From NCBI RefSeq assembly GCF_001440415.1, contig NZ_LLYA01000159.1, positions 186,001 to 250,000 of the forward strand: a DNA stretch of 64,000 nucleotides, written 5' to 3'. Positions 1 to 10,234 of this stretch are shown here, piece after piece. Under the pieces are notes generated by a model. The model searched no databases. It worked only from the letters and a program-made list of their open reading frames with translations, and was not told the origin of the DNA. The DNA comes from Bradyrhizobium retamae. Lineage in GTDB: Bacteria; Pseudomonadota; Alphaproteobacteria; Rhizobiales; Xanthobacteraceae. Made by a program: the position numbers and the translations under genes. The first letter of the stretch is position 1. Each line of letters starts with the position of its first letter.

Positions 1-1
1 G

Positions 2-1510
2 CCGGTCGTCACCGTGATGGGCCATGTCGACCACGGCAAGACCTCGCTGCTCGACGCGCTTCGTCACGCCAATGTGGTGTCGGGCGAAGCCGGCGGCATC
101 ACCCAGCATATCGGCGCCTACCAGGTGACCTCGCCGGAAAGCGGCAAGAAGATCACCTTCATCGATACGCCCGGCCACGCCGCGTTCACCGCGATGCGTG
201 CGCGCGGCGCCAAGGTCACCGATATCGTGATCCTGGTGGTGGCGGCCGATGACGGCGTCATGCCGCAGACGGTGGAGGCGATCAACCACGCCAAGGCGGC
301 GAAGGTGCCGATGATCGTGGCGATCAACAAGATCGACAAGCCGGACGCCAAGCCGGAACGCGTGCGCACCGAACTCTTGCAGCACGAGGTTCAGGTCGAA
401 TCGTTCGGCGGTGAAGTCGTCGACGTCGAGGTCTCCGCCAAGAACAAGACCAATCTCGACAAGCTGCTCGAAATGATCGCGCTGCAGGCCGAGCTTCTCG
501 ACCTCAAGACCAATTCGGAGCGGCCTGCCGAAGGCACCGTGATCGAAGCCAAGCTCGATCGTGGCCGCGGCCCGGTTGCGACCGTGCTGGTCCAGCGCGG
601 CACGCTCAAGGTTGGCGACATCATCGTGGCCGGCGCCGAAATGGGCCGTGTCCGCGCGCTGATTTCCGACCAGGGCGAGAACATCGACGAAGCCGGCCCC
701 TCGGTGCCGGTCGAGGTGCTCGGCTTCAACGGCCCGCCGGAAGCCGGCGACCGCCTTGCGGTGGTCGAGAACGAAGCCCGCGCCCGCCAGGTGACGAGCT
801 ATCGCGCCCACCAGAAGCGCGAGAACGCCGCTGCCTCGATTTCCGGCATGCGCGGCTCGCTCGAGCAAATGATGTCGCAGCTCAAGACCGCGGGCCGCAA
901 GGAATTCCCGCTGATCGTCAAAGCCGACGTGCAGGGCTCGCTCGAAGCCATTTTGGGTTCGCTGGAAAAACTCGGCACCGACGAAGTCGCCGCGCGCATC
1001 CTGCACGCGGGCGTCGGCGGCATCTCCGAATCCGACGTCACGCTGGCGGAAGGCTTCAATGCCGCGATCATCGGCTTCTCGGTGCGTGCCAACAAGGAGG
1101 CCGCGGCTGCCGCCAAGCGCAACGGCATCGAGATCCGCTACTACAACATCATCTACGATCTCGTCGACGACATCAAAAAGGCGATGTCCGGCCTGCTCGC
1201 GCCGACGCTGCGCGAAACCATGCTGGGCAATGCGCAGATCCTGGAAGTGTTCAACATTTCCAAGGTCGGCAAGGTCGCCGGCTGCCGCGTCACCGACGGC
1301 ACCGTGGAGCGCGGCGCCAATGTTCGCCTGATCCGCGACAACGTCGTCGTGCACGAAGGCAAGCTTTCTACGCTGAAACGCTTCAAGGACGAAGTGAAGG
1401 AAGTGCAGTCCGGCCAGGAATGCGGCATGGCGTTCGAGAATTACGGCGACATGCGTGTCGGCGACGTCATCGAATGCTATCGCGTGGAGACGATCCAGCG
1501 CTCTCTGTAA
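2..1510 (+). CDS. infB: Translation initiation factor IF-2, 5'-truncated
   Basis: IF-2 is the GTPase that places fMet-tRNA on the 30S subunit and promotes 50S joining. The frame is open at the window edge (first full codon at base 2), so the N-terminal region is missing and only 502 residues are visible. They start just before the G1 P-loop GHVDHGKT (visible residues 7-14), followed by G3 DTPGH, G4 NKID, the beta-barrel domain II and the C-terminal IF2 domains. The usual N-terminal part of several hundred residues must lie upstream. It heads the infB-rbfA-truB-rpsO-pnp order typical of proteobacteria. The family call is certain; the start is not in this window. Confidence 0.97.
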   Translation, partial: PVVTVMGHVDHGKTSLLDALRHANVVSGEAGGITQHIGAYQVTSPESGKKITFIDTPGHAAFTAMRARGAKVTDIVILVVAADDGVMPQTVEAINHAKAAKVPMIVAINKIDKPDAKPERVRTELLQHEVQVESFGGEVVDVEVSAKNKTNLDKLLEMIALQAELLDLKTNSERPAEGTVIEAKLDRGRGPVATVLVQRGTLKVGDIIVAGAEMGRVRALISDQGENIDEAGPSVPVEVLGFNGPPEAGDRLAVVENEARARQVTSYRAHQKRENAAASISGMRGSLEQMMSQLKTAGRKEFPLIVKADVQGSLEAILGSLEKLGTDEVAARILHAGVGGISESDVTLAEGFNAAIIGFSVRANKEAAAAAKRNGIEIRYYNIIYDLVDDIKKAMSGLLAPTLRETMLGNAQILEVFNISKVGKVAGCRVTDGTVERGANVRLIRDNVVVHEGKLSTLKRFKDEVKEVQSGQECGMAFENYGDMRVGDVIECYRVETIQRSL

Positions 1511-1540
1511 GTCCAAGTCTTACGGAGAGCTTGGAATTTT
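1501..1540 (+). terminator. Stem-loop overlapping the infB stop codon
   Basis: Bases 1501-1511 and 1519-1529 form an 11-bp stem with one G-T pair and a 7-base loop, overlapping the infB stop codon. A second short pairing (1512-1517 with 1530-1535) precedes ATTTT. There is no real T-run, so this may be a weak attenuator or an RNA-processing site rather than a true terminator. Confidence 0.35.
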
Positions 1541-1550
1541 GAACTAAACC

Positions 1551-1656
1551 GTCATGCCCCGCCTTGTGCGCAATTGCGCACTGGGGTGGGGCATCCAGTA
1601 GCCATCGCAATTAGCAGCACGGAATACTGGATCACCCGCTGTCGCGGGTGATGACG
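1551..1656. repeat. Interspersed palindromic repeat between infB and rbfA
   Basis: About 105 bp of nested inverted repeats: an outer ATGCCCC/GGGGCAT pair, an inner perfect 16-bp palindrome GTGCGCAATTGCGCAC (1566-1581), and a second hairpin ATCACCCGC-TGTC-GCGGGTGAT (1631-1652). The 'GTCATGCCCC...CTGGAT...GTGATGAC' layout recurs in degenerate form between fabB and fabI. I recall this as a common Bradyrhizobium intergenic repeat family; that recall is unchecked. Confidence 0.7.
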
Positions 1657-1675
1657 ACAATTGGGATTTCGACAA

Positions 1676-2089
1676 ATGCCCCGCCACCACAATAAGGGTT
1701 CCGCTCCCGGCGGCTCGCAACGACAATTGCGCGTCGGCGAAACGGTGCGCCATGCGGTCGCCGACATTCTATCGCACGGTAACGTGCACGACCCCGACCT
1801 CGAAGGCCACATCATCACCGTTCCCGAGGTGCGAATGTCGCCGGACCTGAAACTCGCGACGATTTACGTGATGCCGCTCGGTGGACGCGACACCGACGTC
1901 GTGATTGCGGCGCTCGAACGCAACAAGAAGTTCCTGCGCGGCGAGATCGCGCATCGCGTTAACTTAAAATTTGCTCCCGACCTTCGCTTTCGCGTCGACG
2001 AACGATTCGACGAAGCGGAACGGATCGAGAAATTACTGCGAACACCTGCGGTGCAAAGAGACCTTGCACCCGATTCGGACGACGAGTGA
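1676..2089 (+). CDS. rbfA: Ribosome-binding factor A
   Basis: RbfA is a small KH-type protein that binds 16S rRNA helix 1 and supports late 30S maturation, including cold adaptation. The product is 137 residues with the family features: an N-terminal 'RVGETVRHAVADIL' helix, the 'ITVPEVRMSPDLKLATIYV' strand region and a 'LKFAPDLRFRVDE' segment, plus a short alphaproteobacterial acidic tail. I chose the ATG at 1676 (MPRHHNK) over an in-frame TTG at 1661 because the family starts near this point; no clear Shine-Dalgarno is visible. Its stop codon overlaps the truB start by one base, so the two are probably translationally coupled. Confidence 0.95.
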   Translation: MPRHHNKGSAPGGSQRQLRVGETVRHAVADILSHGNVHDPDLEGHIITVPEVRMSPDLKLATIYVMPLGGRDTDVVIAALERNKKFLRGEIAHRVNLKFAPDLRFRVDERFDEAERIEKLLRTPAVQRDLAPDSDDE

Positions 2090-3222
2090 TGGTTACGACC
2101 GCTGCCAACCGCGCGATCGAGCAGCAAACTGCCGATTCGCACGACGCTGAAAAAAATGATTGTTCCGATTCACGCAACGATGGTGAACGCCGCATCGACA
2201 ACGGTGAACGCCGCACCAACAACGATCCGCGCCACACCAAACAGCCGCGCCAGAACAACCAGCCGCGACGCGACAAGCGCGACGTTCATGGCTGGGTGAT
2301 CCTGGACAAGCCGATCGGCATGACCTCGACGCATGCGGTCGCCATTCTCAAGCGCCTGTTCCAGGCCAAGCGCGCCGGCCATGCCGGCACGCTCGATCCG
2401 TTGGCGTCCGGCGGACTTCCGATCGCGCTCGGCGAGGCAACCAAGACGGTTCCGTTCGTGATGGATGGCCGCAAGCGCTACCGCTTCACGGTCGCCTGGG
2501 GCGAGGAGCGCGACACCGACGATACCGAGGGGCGGGTGACCCGGAGCAGCGAACTCCGCCCGTCAGCGGACGCGATCCGGGCCCTGCTGCCCCAGTTTAC
2601 CGGGCTGATCGAGCAGATCCCGCCGCAATATTCGGCGATCAAGGTCCAGGGCGAACGCGCCTATGACCTGGCGCGGGACGGCGAAACCGTCGAATTGAAG
2701 CCACGGCCTGTCGAGATTCACGAATTAACCATTATAGAACATGGAGATAACCGCCAATCCGTGTTCGAGGCGGAGTGTGGCAAGGGCACCTATGTCCGGG
2801 CACTGGCCCGCGATATCGGCCGGATTCTGGGCTGTTTCGGCCATATCTGCGCGTTGCGGCGGACGTTGGTCGGCCCGTTCCGCGAGACAGACATGATTCC
2901 GCTGGAAGAGTTGGAGGCTTTATGCAATAGAGCCGCGTCTGGCGAGGGAAGCCTCGCCGATGCGCTTTTGCCCGTTGAGACCGCGCTGGACGACATCCCG
3001 GCACTGGCCGTCACACGGGCTGATGCGGCAAGGCTCCACAGGGGCCAGGCCGTTTTGTTGCGCGGACGGGATGCGCCCAATAGTAGCGGCACAGTCTATG
3101 TCACGGTGGCAGGCCGTCTTTTGGCGCTTGCTGAAATTGGCAATGGCGAACTCATCCCCAAGCGCGTGTTCAACCTGACCGGGCTGACTGCCAGTCCCGG
3201 TCGCAGCAACGAGAGAGTTTGA
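2089..3222 (+). CDS. truB: tRNA pseudouridine(55) synthase TruB
   Basis: TruB isomerises U55 in the T-loop of most tRNAs to pseudouridine. The product is 377 residues. The first roughly 65 are a hydrophilic, charged, low-complexity extension rich in N, R, D and Q with 'NDGERR / NGERRTNN' near-repeats. The catalytic fold then begins at 'GWVILDKPIGMTS'. The catalytic Asp lies in GTLDPLASG (about residue 103), and the KxxxR-type 'KRYRFTVAWGEERDTDD' strand follows. The ATG overlaps the rbfA stop in TGATG. The extension makes it longer than E. coli TruB (about 314 residues); the 'ERR(I/T)(D/N)N' repetition suggests slippage-prone DNA. Confidence 0.96.
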   Translation: MVTTAANRAIEQQTADSHDAEKNDCSDSRNDGERRIDNGERRTNNDPRHTKQPRQNNQPRRDKRDVHGWVILDKPIGMTSTHAVAILKRLFQAKRAGHAGTLDPLASGGLPIALGEATKTVPFVMDGRKRYRFTVAWGEERDTDDTEGRVTRSSELRPSADAIRALLPQFTGLIEQIPPQYSAIKVQGERAYDLARDGETVELKPRPVEIHELTIIEHGDNRQSVFEAECGKGTYVRALARDIGRILGCFGHICALRRTLVGPFRETDMIPLEELEALCNRAASGEGSLADALLPVETALDDIPALAVTRADAARLHRGQAVLLRGRDAPNSSGTVYVTVAGRLLALAEIGNGELIPKRVFNLTGLTASPGRSNERV

Positions 3223-3224
3223 CG

Positions 3225-3494
3225 ATGTCGATTACCGCCGAACGCAAAGCGGAAGTCATCAAGACGAATGCCACCAAAGCCGGCGACACCGGCTCGCCCG
3301 AGGTCCAGGTTGCGATCCTGTCGGAACGCATCAACAATCTCACGGGCCACTTCAAGACCCACGTGAAGGACAATCATTCACGCCGCGGCCTCCTGAAGCT
3401 CGTGTCGACGCGCCGCTCGCTTCTCGACTACATCAAGAAGAAGGACGAGGCGCGTTACAAGGCGTTGCTCGAAAAGCATAACATTCGCCGTTGA
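3225..3494 (+). CDS. rpsO: 30S ribosomal protein S15
   Basis: S15 is a primary binder of the central domain of 16S rRNA and contacts 23S rRNA in an intersubunit bridge. The 89-residue product has the standard length and S15 motifs: 'TGSPEVQVAILSERI' and 'DNHSRRGLLKLVSTRR'. It starts two bases after the truB stop. The in-frame TTG at 3219 would add only two residues and is rejected. In E. coli S15 represses its own mRNA and rpsO is followed by pnp, as here. Confidence 0.98.
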   Translation: MSITAERKAEVIKTNATKAGDTGSPEVQVAILSERINNLTGHFKTHVKDNHSRRGLLKLVSTRRSLLDYIKKKDEARYKALLEKHNIRR

Positions 3495-3813
3495 TTTGAG
3501 TGTACGCGCGCGCAGTTTGCGCGCGGTTTCGCATGATTTTCCGCAGAAGCGGCCTCCAGCTTTTGGAGACGATCATGCGCAAGGAGCATCATCCGACAAG
3601 GATCGTGCTCGACAAACGTCCAGCAGCAATCCGGCCGCTGGACAGGGCAAGGTGCCCATGACTGCCGGGAGGATGGACGCCATCCGAAAGATGAAGACCA
3701 TGGCAGGATCGCCGGATGCTGATCTCATGTTGCGATCAGCGTCCCGCCATCTTGCGCATGGTCTTTGTGTTTTTGGGCTCCGCTCTCTCGTGAACCCATG
3801 AAAGAAGACCACT
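3495..3813. other. rpsO-pnp intergenic leader, no gene seen
   Basis: This 319-base gap has no convincing gene; the open frame 3496-3801 has no family features. It contains a 7-bp hairpin with loop AGTTT (3507-3513/3519-3525) and no T-run, plus the palindromic element at 3531-3578. In other bacteria the pnp leader is folded and cut by RNase III so that PNPase can autoregulate. That role is plausible here but is inference. Confidence 0.6.
3531..3578. repeat. Palindromic repeat in the pnp leader
   Basis: Outer arms GCATGAT (3531-3537) and ATCATGC (3572-3578) enclose an inner CTCCA/TGGAG hairpin. The element resembles the 'GCATGAT..CCG..AAAAG..' repeat that I remember as widespread in Bradyrhizobium, and it appears related to the elements at 32131-32178 and 57624-57667. 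Confidence 0.5.
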
Positions 3814-5970
<2,157 letters not shown>

Positions 5971-5994
5971 GGCATCGCTAAAATGTGAACAAAA

Positions 5995-6020
5995 GGGCGG
6001 CCGAGCGGCCGCCCTTTTTT
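5995..6020 (+). terminator. Rho-independent terminator of pnp
   Basis: A perfect 8-bp stem GGGCGGCC-GAGC-GGCCGCCC is followed by six T residues, 25 bases after the pnp stop. Stem and tail match the textbook form. The terminator of the next gene uses the same stem with a different loop. Confidence 0.93.
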
Positions 6021-6194
6021 GTTGGCGGCCTGAGTTACATTGTCGGGACGGCAGCACCTGTGCGATTACGTCGCAGGCTTACGAGGACAGAAAACGAAAC
6101 CCGATCCTGCCCATCATCCGTACCTTGCCGCGCGCAGCGGCCTACGGCGTTCCGTCCAACGGATATTCACTCAGTTCACTTACAGGAGAAGTCG

Positions 6195-6941
6195 ATGTCA
6201 TCCATGTCCCGACGCCACTTGATGTTTGCTGCAACCGGTATAGCGGCCATGGCTACAGCCCCACGTCTCGTCTTTGCGCAGGCGGCTGCTCCCGCCCCGG
6301 CCGCCGCCCCAACCGGGCCGTTCACGCTGCCGCCGCTGACCTATCCGACCAACGCGTTCGAACCCCACATCGACGCCAAGACGATGGAAATTCACCACGG
6401 CAAGCACCATGCAGCCTATGTCGCCAACCTCAACAACGTCGCCAAGACCAATGCGCAATTGGGCACGGCGAAGATCGAGGACGTGCTCGGCAACCTGAAT
6501 GCGCTCGACGACAGCATCAAATTCACCGTCCGCAACAATCTCGGCGGCCATGCCAACCACACCATGTTCTGGGAGATCATGGGCCCGAACGGCGGCAAGC
6601 CGGAGGGCGAGGTGCTGGCGGCGATCGATCGCGATCTCGGCGGCATGGAAAAATTCCAGAACGATTTTAATGCTGCCGGCGGACGCCAGTTCGGCTCGGG
6701 CTGGGTGTTCGTGACGGTGGGCAAGGACGGCAAGCTTGCGATCGAGACCCGCCCGAACCAGGACAATCCTATGATGGACGGCAAGCGCGCCCTGATGGGC
6801 AACGACGTCTGGGAGCACGCATATTACCTGAACTACCAGAACCGCCGCGCGGATTATCTGAAAGCGTGGTGGAATACGGTGAACTGGGCCAAGATCGCGG
6901 AGCGTTATGCCGCGGCGAAGGCCGGTACGCTCGGCGTTTGA
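6195..6941 (+). CDS. Tat-exported superoxide dismutase (Fe/Mn family)
   Basis: Converts superoxide to oxygen and hydrogen peroxide. The 248-residue product opens with a twin-arginine signal (SRRHLMFAATGIAAMATA) and an Ala/Pro-rich stretch, so export to the periplasm is predicted. The mature part has the family metal ligands in 'HHGKHHAAY', 'GGHANHTMFW' and 'DVWEHAYYLNYQNRR'. The Gly in 'NNLGGH' and the 'PNQDNP' motif fit a Mn-type or cambialistic enzyme better than a strict Fe enzyme. I chose the ATG at 6195, behind an AGGAGA Shine-Dalgarno, over upstream in-frame starts because it gives the Tat signal. The gene lies between two terminators, so it is monocistronic. Confidence 0.93.
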   Translation: MSSMSRRHLMFAATGIAAMATAPRLVFAQAAAPAPAAAPTGPFTLPPLTYPTNAFEPHIDAKTMEIHHGKHHAAYVANLNNVAKTNAQLGTAKIEDVLGNLNALDDSIKFTVRNNLGGHANHTMFWEIMGPNGGKPEGEVLAAIDRDLGGMEKFQNDFNAAGGRQFGSGWVFVTVGKDGKLAIETRPNQDNPMMDGKRALMGNDVWEHAYYLNYQNRRADYLKAWWNTVNWAKIAERYAAAKAGTLGV

Positions 6942-6958
6942 GCGCATCCCATATGAAA

Positions 6959-6984
6959 GGGCGGCCTCTCGGCCGCCCTTTTTT
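6959..6984 (+). terminator. Rho-independent terminator of the superoxide dismutase gene
   Basis: An 8-bp stem GGGCGGCC-TCTC-GGCCGCCC followed by T6, 17 bases after the stop codon. The stem is identical to the pnp terminator. It also faces the convergent katG 3' end. Confidence 0.93.
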
Positions 6985-7009
6985 GCTTTCCGGATAGTTC
7001 TTGTCAGGA

Positions 7010-9163
7010 TCAGGCGACGTCGAATCGATCGAGGTTCATCACCTTGGTCCACGCCGCCACGAAATCCTTCGCAAACTTCGCCTTCGAGTCCGCGCACGCA
7101 TAGACTTCCGCGAAGGCGCGGAGCTGCGAGTGCGAACCGAAGATCAGGTCGACGCGGGTGCCGGTCCACTTGACGGCATTCGTCTTGCGGTCTCGGCTCT
7201 CGTATACGCCATCGGAGCCGGCGGGCTGCCATTGCGTGCCCATGTCGAGCAGGTTGACGAAGAAATCGTTCGTCAGCGTGCCGGGCTTTTGGGTGAACAC
7301 GCCGTGCTTCGACCCGCCGCAATTGGCGCCGAGGACGCGCAGGCCGCCGACGAGCACCGTCATCTCGGGTCCCGTCAGCCGCAGCAACTGCGCCCGGTCC
7401 ACCAATGCTTCCTCAGGCTGCATGAACTGGTGCTTCTTAGCACTGACGAAGTTGCGGAAGCCGTCGGCACGCGGTTCGAGCGGGGCGAAGGATTCGACGT
7501 CGGTCTGCTCCTGCGAGGCGTCCATGCGACCCGGCGTGAACGGCACCTTGACGTCTAGTCCGGCGTCCTTGGCGGCTTTTTCGACCGCCGCGCAGCCGCC
7601 GAGAACGATCAGGTCGGCAAGCGAAACCTTCTTGCCGAACTCCTTCTGGATCGCTTCGAGCTTCTGCAGCACGGTGTTGAGCTCGGCCGGCTGGTTGACC
7701 TCCCAGTTTTTCTGCGGGCTGAGGCGAATCCGCGCACCGTTCGCGCCACCGCGCTTGTCGGAGCCGCGGAACGTCGAGGCCGACGCCCATGCGGTCGAAA
7801 CGAGCTGGGACACCGACAGGCCGGAGGCGAGAATCTTCGCCTTCAGCGCGGCGATGTCCGCCTCGCCGATCAGCGGATGATCGACCGCCGGAATCGGGTC
7901 CTGCCAGATCAGCGTTTCCTTCGGCACCAGCGGGCCGAGGTAACGCGCGATCGGGCCCATGTCGCGGTGCGTGAGCTTGAACCAGGCACGCGCGAACGCA
8001 TCCGCGAACTGATCCGGATGCTCGTAGAAGCGCCGCGAGATCTTCTCGTAGGCCGGGTCGAGGCGCAGCGACAGGTCGGTGGTCAGCATGGTCGGCACAT
8101 GCTTCTTGGACTTGTCGTAGGCGTCCGGGATCGTGGCTTCCGCGCCTTTCGCCTTCCACTGCTTCGCGCCAGCCGGGCTCTGCGTCAGTTCCCATTCGTT
8201 TTCGAACAGGTTCTTGAAGAACAGATTGCTCCACTTGGTCGGCGTCTGCGTCCACGTGACTTCAGGGCCGCCGGTGATGGCGTCGGCGCCGACGCCCGTG
8301 CCATGCTTGCTCTTCCAGCCAAGGCCCTGATCCTCCAGCGCACCGCTTTCCGGGTCAGCTCCGACCAGCGACGGATCGCCGGCACCATGGGTCTTGCCGA
8401 AGGAGTGGCCGCCGGCAATCAGGGCGACAGTTTCCTCGTCGTTCATCGCCATGCGGAAGAAGGTCTCGCGGATATCCTTGGCCGCCGCGATCGGGTCCGG
8501 ATTGCCGTTCGGCCCTTCCGGGTTGACGTAGATGAGGCCCATCTGCACGGCGCCGAGCGGCTCGGCGAGCTGACGCTCGCCGCTGTAGCGTTCGTCGCCG
8601 AGCCAGGTGCCTTCGGGACCCCAGAACAGCTCTTCGGGCTCCCAGACGTCGGCGCGGCCGCCGGCGAAGCCGAACGTTTTGAAGCCCATCGATTCCAGCG
8701 CGACGTTGCCGGCCAGAATCATCAGGTCGGCCCATGAGATTTTCTGGCCGTATTTCTGCTTGATCGGCCACAACAGCCGGCGCGCCTTGTCGAGGTTGGC
8801 GTTGTCAGGCCAGCTATTCAGCGGCGCGAAGCGCTGCTGACCCGCGCCGGCGCCGCCGCGGCCATCCGTGATGCGGTAGGTGCCCGCGCTGTGCCACGCC
8901 ATGCGGATCATCAGGCCGCCATAGTGACCGAAGTCGGCCGGCCACCATTCCTGCGAGTCCGTCATCAACGCGTGCAGGTCCTTGATCACGGCATTGAGGT
9001 CGAGCGTCTTGAATTCCTTGGCGTAGTCGAACGCCTCGCCCATCGGGTCGGAGAGGTTGGAATTGCGGTGAAGAACCGACACGTCGAGCGCGTCCGGCCA
9101 CCAGTCGCGGTTCGTGCGTGCGCGATTGCCGCCCGAGAACGGGCATTTGGTTTTGTCATCCAT
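7010..9163 (-). CDS. katG: Catalase-peroxidase KatG
   Basis: A bifunctional heme enzyme with strong catalase and broad peroxidase activity; it clears hydrogen peroxide. The 717-residue product has the two-domain class I peroxidase structure. The distal-site motif 'RMAWHSAGTYR' supplies the catalytic R, W and H. The Tyr of 'LIYVNPEGPNG' belongs to the Met-Tyr-Trp crosslink, and the proximal His is in 'AGGHSFGKTHGAG'. Length and start (MDDKTKCPFSGG) are standard. It is transcribed divergently from oxyR across 103 bases, the usual arrangement for OxyR-controlled katG. The superoxide dismutase beside it makes the peroxide that KatG removes. Confidence 0.98.
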   Translation of the reverse strand: MDDKTKCPFSGGNRARTNRDWWPDALDVSVLHRNSNLSDPMGEAFDYAKEFKTLDLNAVIKDLHALMTDSQEWWPADFGHYGGLMIRMAWHSAGTYRITDGRGGAGAGQQRFAPLNSWPDNANLDKARRLLWPIKQKYGQKISWADLMILAGNVALESMGFKTFGFAGGRADVWEPEELFWGPEGTWLGDERYSGERQLAEPLGAVQMGLIYVNPEGPNGNPDPIAAAKDIRETFFRMAMNDEETVALIAGGHSFGKTHGAGDPSLVGADPESGALEDQGLGWKSKHGTGVGADAITGGPEVTWTQTPTKWSNLFFKNLFENEWELTQSPAGAKQWKAKGAEATIPDAYDKSKKHVPTMLTTDLSLRLDPAYEKISRRFYEHPDQFADAFARAWFKLTHRDMGPIARYLGPLVPKETLIWQDPIPAVDHPLIGEADIAALKAKILASGLSVSQLVSTAWASASTFRGSDKRGGANGARIRLSPQKNWEVNQPAELNTVLQKLEAIQKEFGKKVSLADLIVLGGCAAVEKAAKDAGLDVKVPFTPGRMDASQEQTDVESFAPLEPRADGFRNFVSAKKHQFMQPEEALVDRAQLLRLTGPEMTVLVGGLRVLGANCGGSKHGVFTQKPGTLTNDFFVNLLDMGTQWQPAGSDGVYESRDRKTNAVKWTGTRVDLIFGSHSQLRAFAEVYACADSKAKFAKDFVAAWTKVMNLDRFDVA

Positions 9164-9266
9164 GATTGTCTCCTGAGGTCGCTTCCTGTTCGGATTGGAA
9201 GCACTCTAAGCAGTGCCTTCCATCAGGTGAAGTTGATTTTAATGATCGGACTGATAAGATATTCTG

Positions 9267-10205
9267 ATGATCCAGATGACGCTCAGACAGCTTCGCTATT
9301 TCGATGCGCTGGCACGTCACGGCCATTTCGGACGCGCAGCAGAGGCATGTTCGATCTCGCAGCCGGCGCTGTCGATGCAAATCAAGGAAATGGAAGAGGT
9401 CCTAGGCGGCGTGCTGCTGGAACGAAGCGCACGACAAGTGACGCTGACGAAATTCGGCGAAGAGATCGTCCAGCGTGTCCGCGACATCCTGCGCTCGGTG
9501 GATGAACTCGGAGATTTTGCCCGTGCCTCGCGGGACCGGCTCGCAGGGCGCTTACGCATCGGCATGATTCCTACGATTGCGCCTTATCTTTTGCCGAAGG
9601 TGATCGAGCATCTCGCGCGCCTGCATCCGGAGCTCGACATTCACGTGCGTGAGACGCTAACGCCGAAGCTGATCAAGGAAGTCGTCGAGGGCCGGCTCGA
9701 TACCGCGATCGTTGCGCTGCCGGTGTCGGAGCCTTCCCTGACCGAGGTCGCGTGTTTTTCTGAGAATTTTCTGCTCGTGCGGCCGGGCGAGGATGAAGGA
9801 ACGCCGGTACCAAGTCACGAGACGCTGCGCGAAATGCGGCTCTTGCTGCTTGAGGAGGGCCACTGCTTCCGCGATCAGGCGCTGTCGTTCTGCAACATGC
9901 AGTCCTCGCCGCCGCGGGAAGTCCTGGACGCAAGCTCACTGTCGACGCTCGTGCAAATGGTCGGCGCCGGTATCGGCGTCACCCTGATCCCGGAAATGGC
10001 GGTCGCGGTGGAAACCCGCTCGGCGCCGGTCTCCGTCGCCCGCTTCAGGAATCCGCAGCCGTCGCGAACCATCGGCATGGTCTGGCGCAAGACGAGCCCG
10101 CTCGCCGGGCAGCTCCAGCAGATCTCCGAAGTGGTTTGCCTCGCAGCCGACGCATTGCGCGAACAGCGCAAGACGGGATCGTCATCACGAAAATCGCGCG
10201 CCTGA
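9267..10205 (+). CDS. oxyR: Hydrogen peroxide-sensing LysR regulator OxyR
   Basis: OxyR is a LysR-type activator switched on by a disulfide formed under peroxide stress. The 312-residue product has an N-terminal winged helix-turn-helix ('FGRAAEACSISQPALSMQIKEME') and a C-terminal sensor domain. The diagnostic redox pair is in 'EEGHCFRDQALSFC' (Cys200 and Cys209 counted from this start, against 199 and 208 in E. coli), so peroxide sensing is well supported. The start could be ATG 9267 or ATG 9276 (MTLRQLRYF). Divergence from katG supports direct control. I saw no unambiguous OxyR box in the gap. Confidence 0.95.
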   Translation: MIQMTLRQLRYFDALARHGHFGRAAEACSISQPALSMQIKEMEEVLGGVLLERSARQVTLTKFGEEIVQRVRDILRSVDELGDFARASRDRLAGRLRIGMIPTIAPYLLPKVIEHLARLHPELDIHVRETLTPKLIKEVVEGRLDTAIVALPVSEPSLTEVACFSENFLLVRPGEDEGTPVPSHETLREMRLLLLEEGHCFRDQALSFCNMQSSPPREVLDASSLSTLVQMVGAGIGVTLIPEMAVAVETRSAPVSVARFRNPQPSRTIGMVWRKTSPLAGQLQQISEVVCLAADALREQRKTGSSSRKSRA

Positions 10206-10234
10206 CAAGCCGGGCATCTTGGGAGATAGCGACC

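Noticed and set aside
3507..3525. rpsO terminator
   Set aside because: The 7-bp hairpin has no T-run and the downstream pnp is normally co-transcribed, so I left it as part of the leader.
9164..9266. OxyR binding box between katG and oxyR
   Set aside because: The spacing and divergence fit, but I could not find spaced half-sites clear enough to report as a site.
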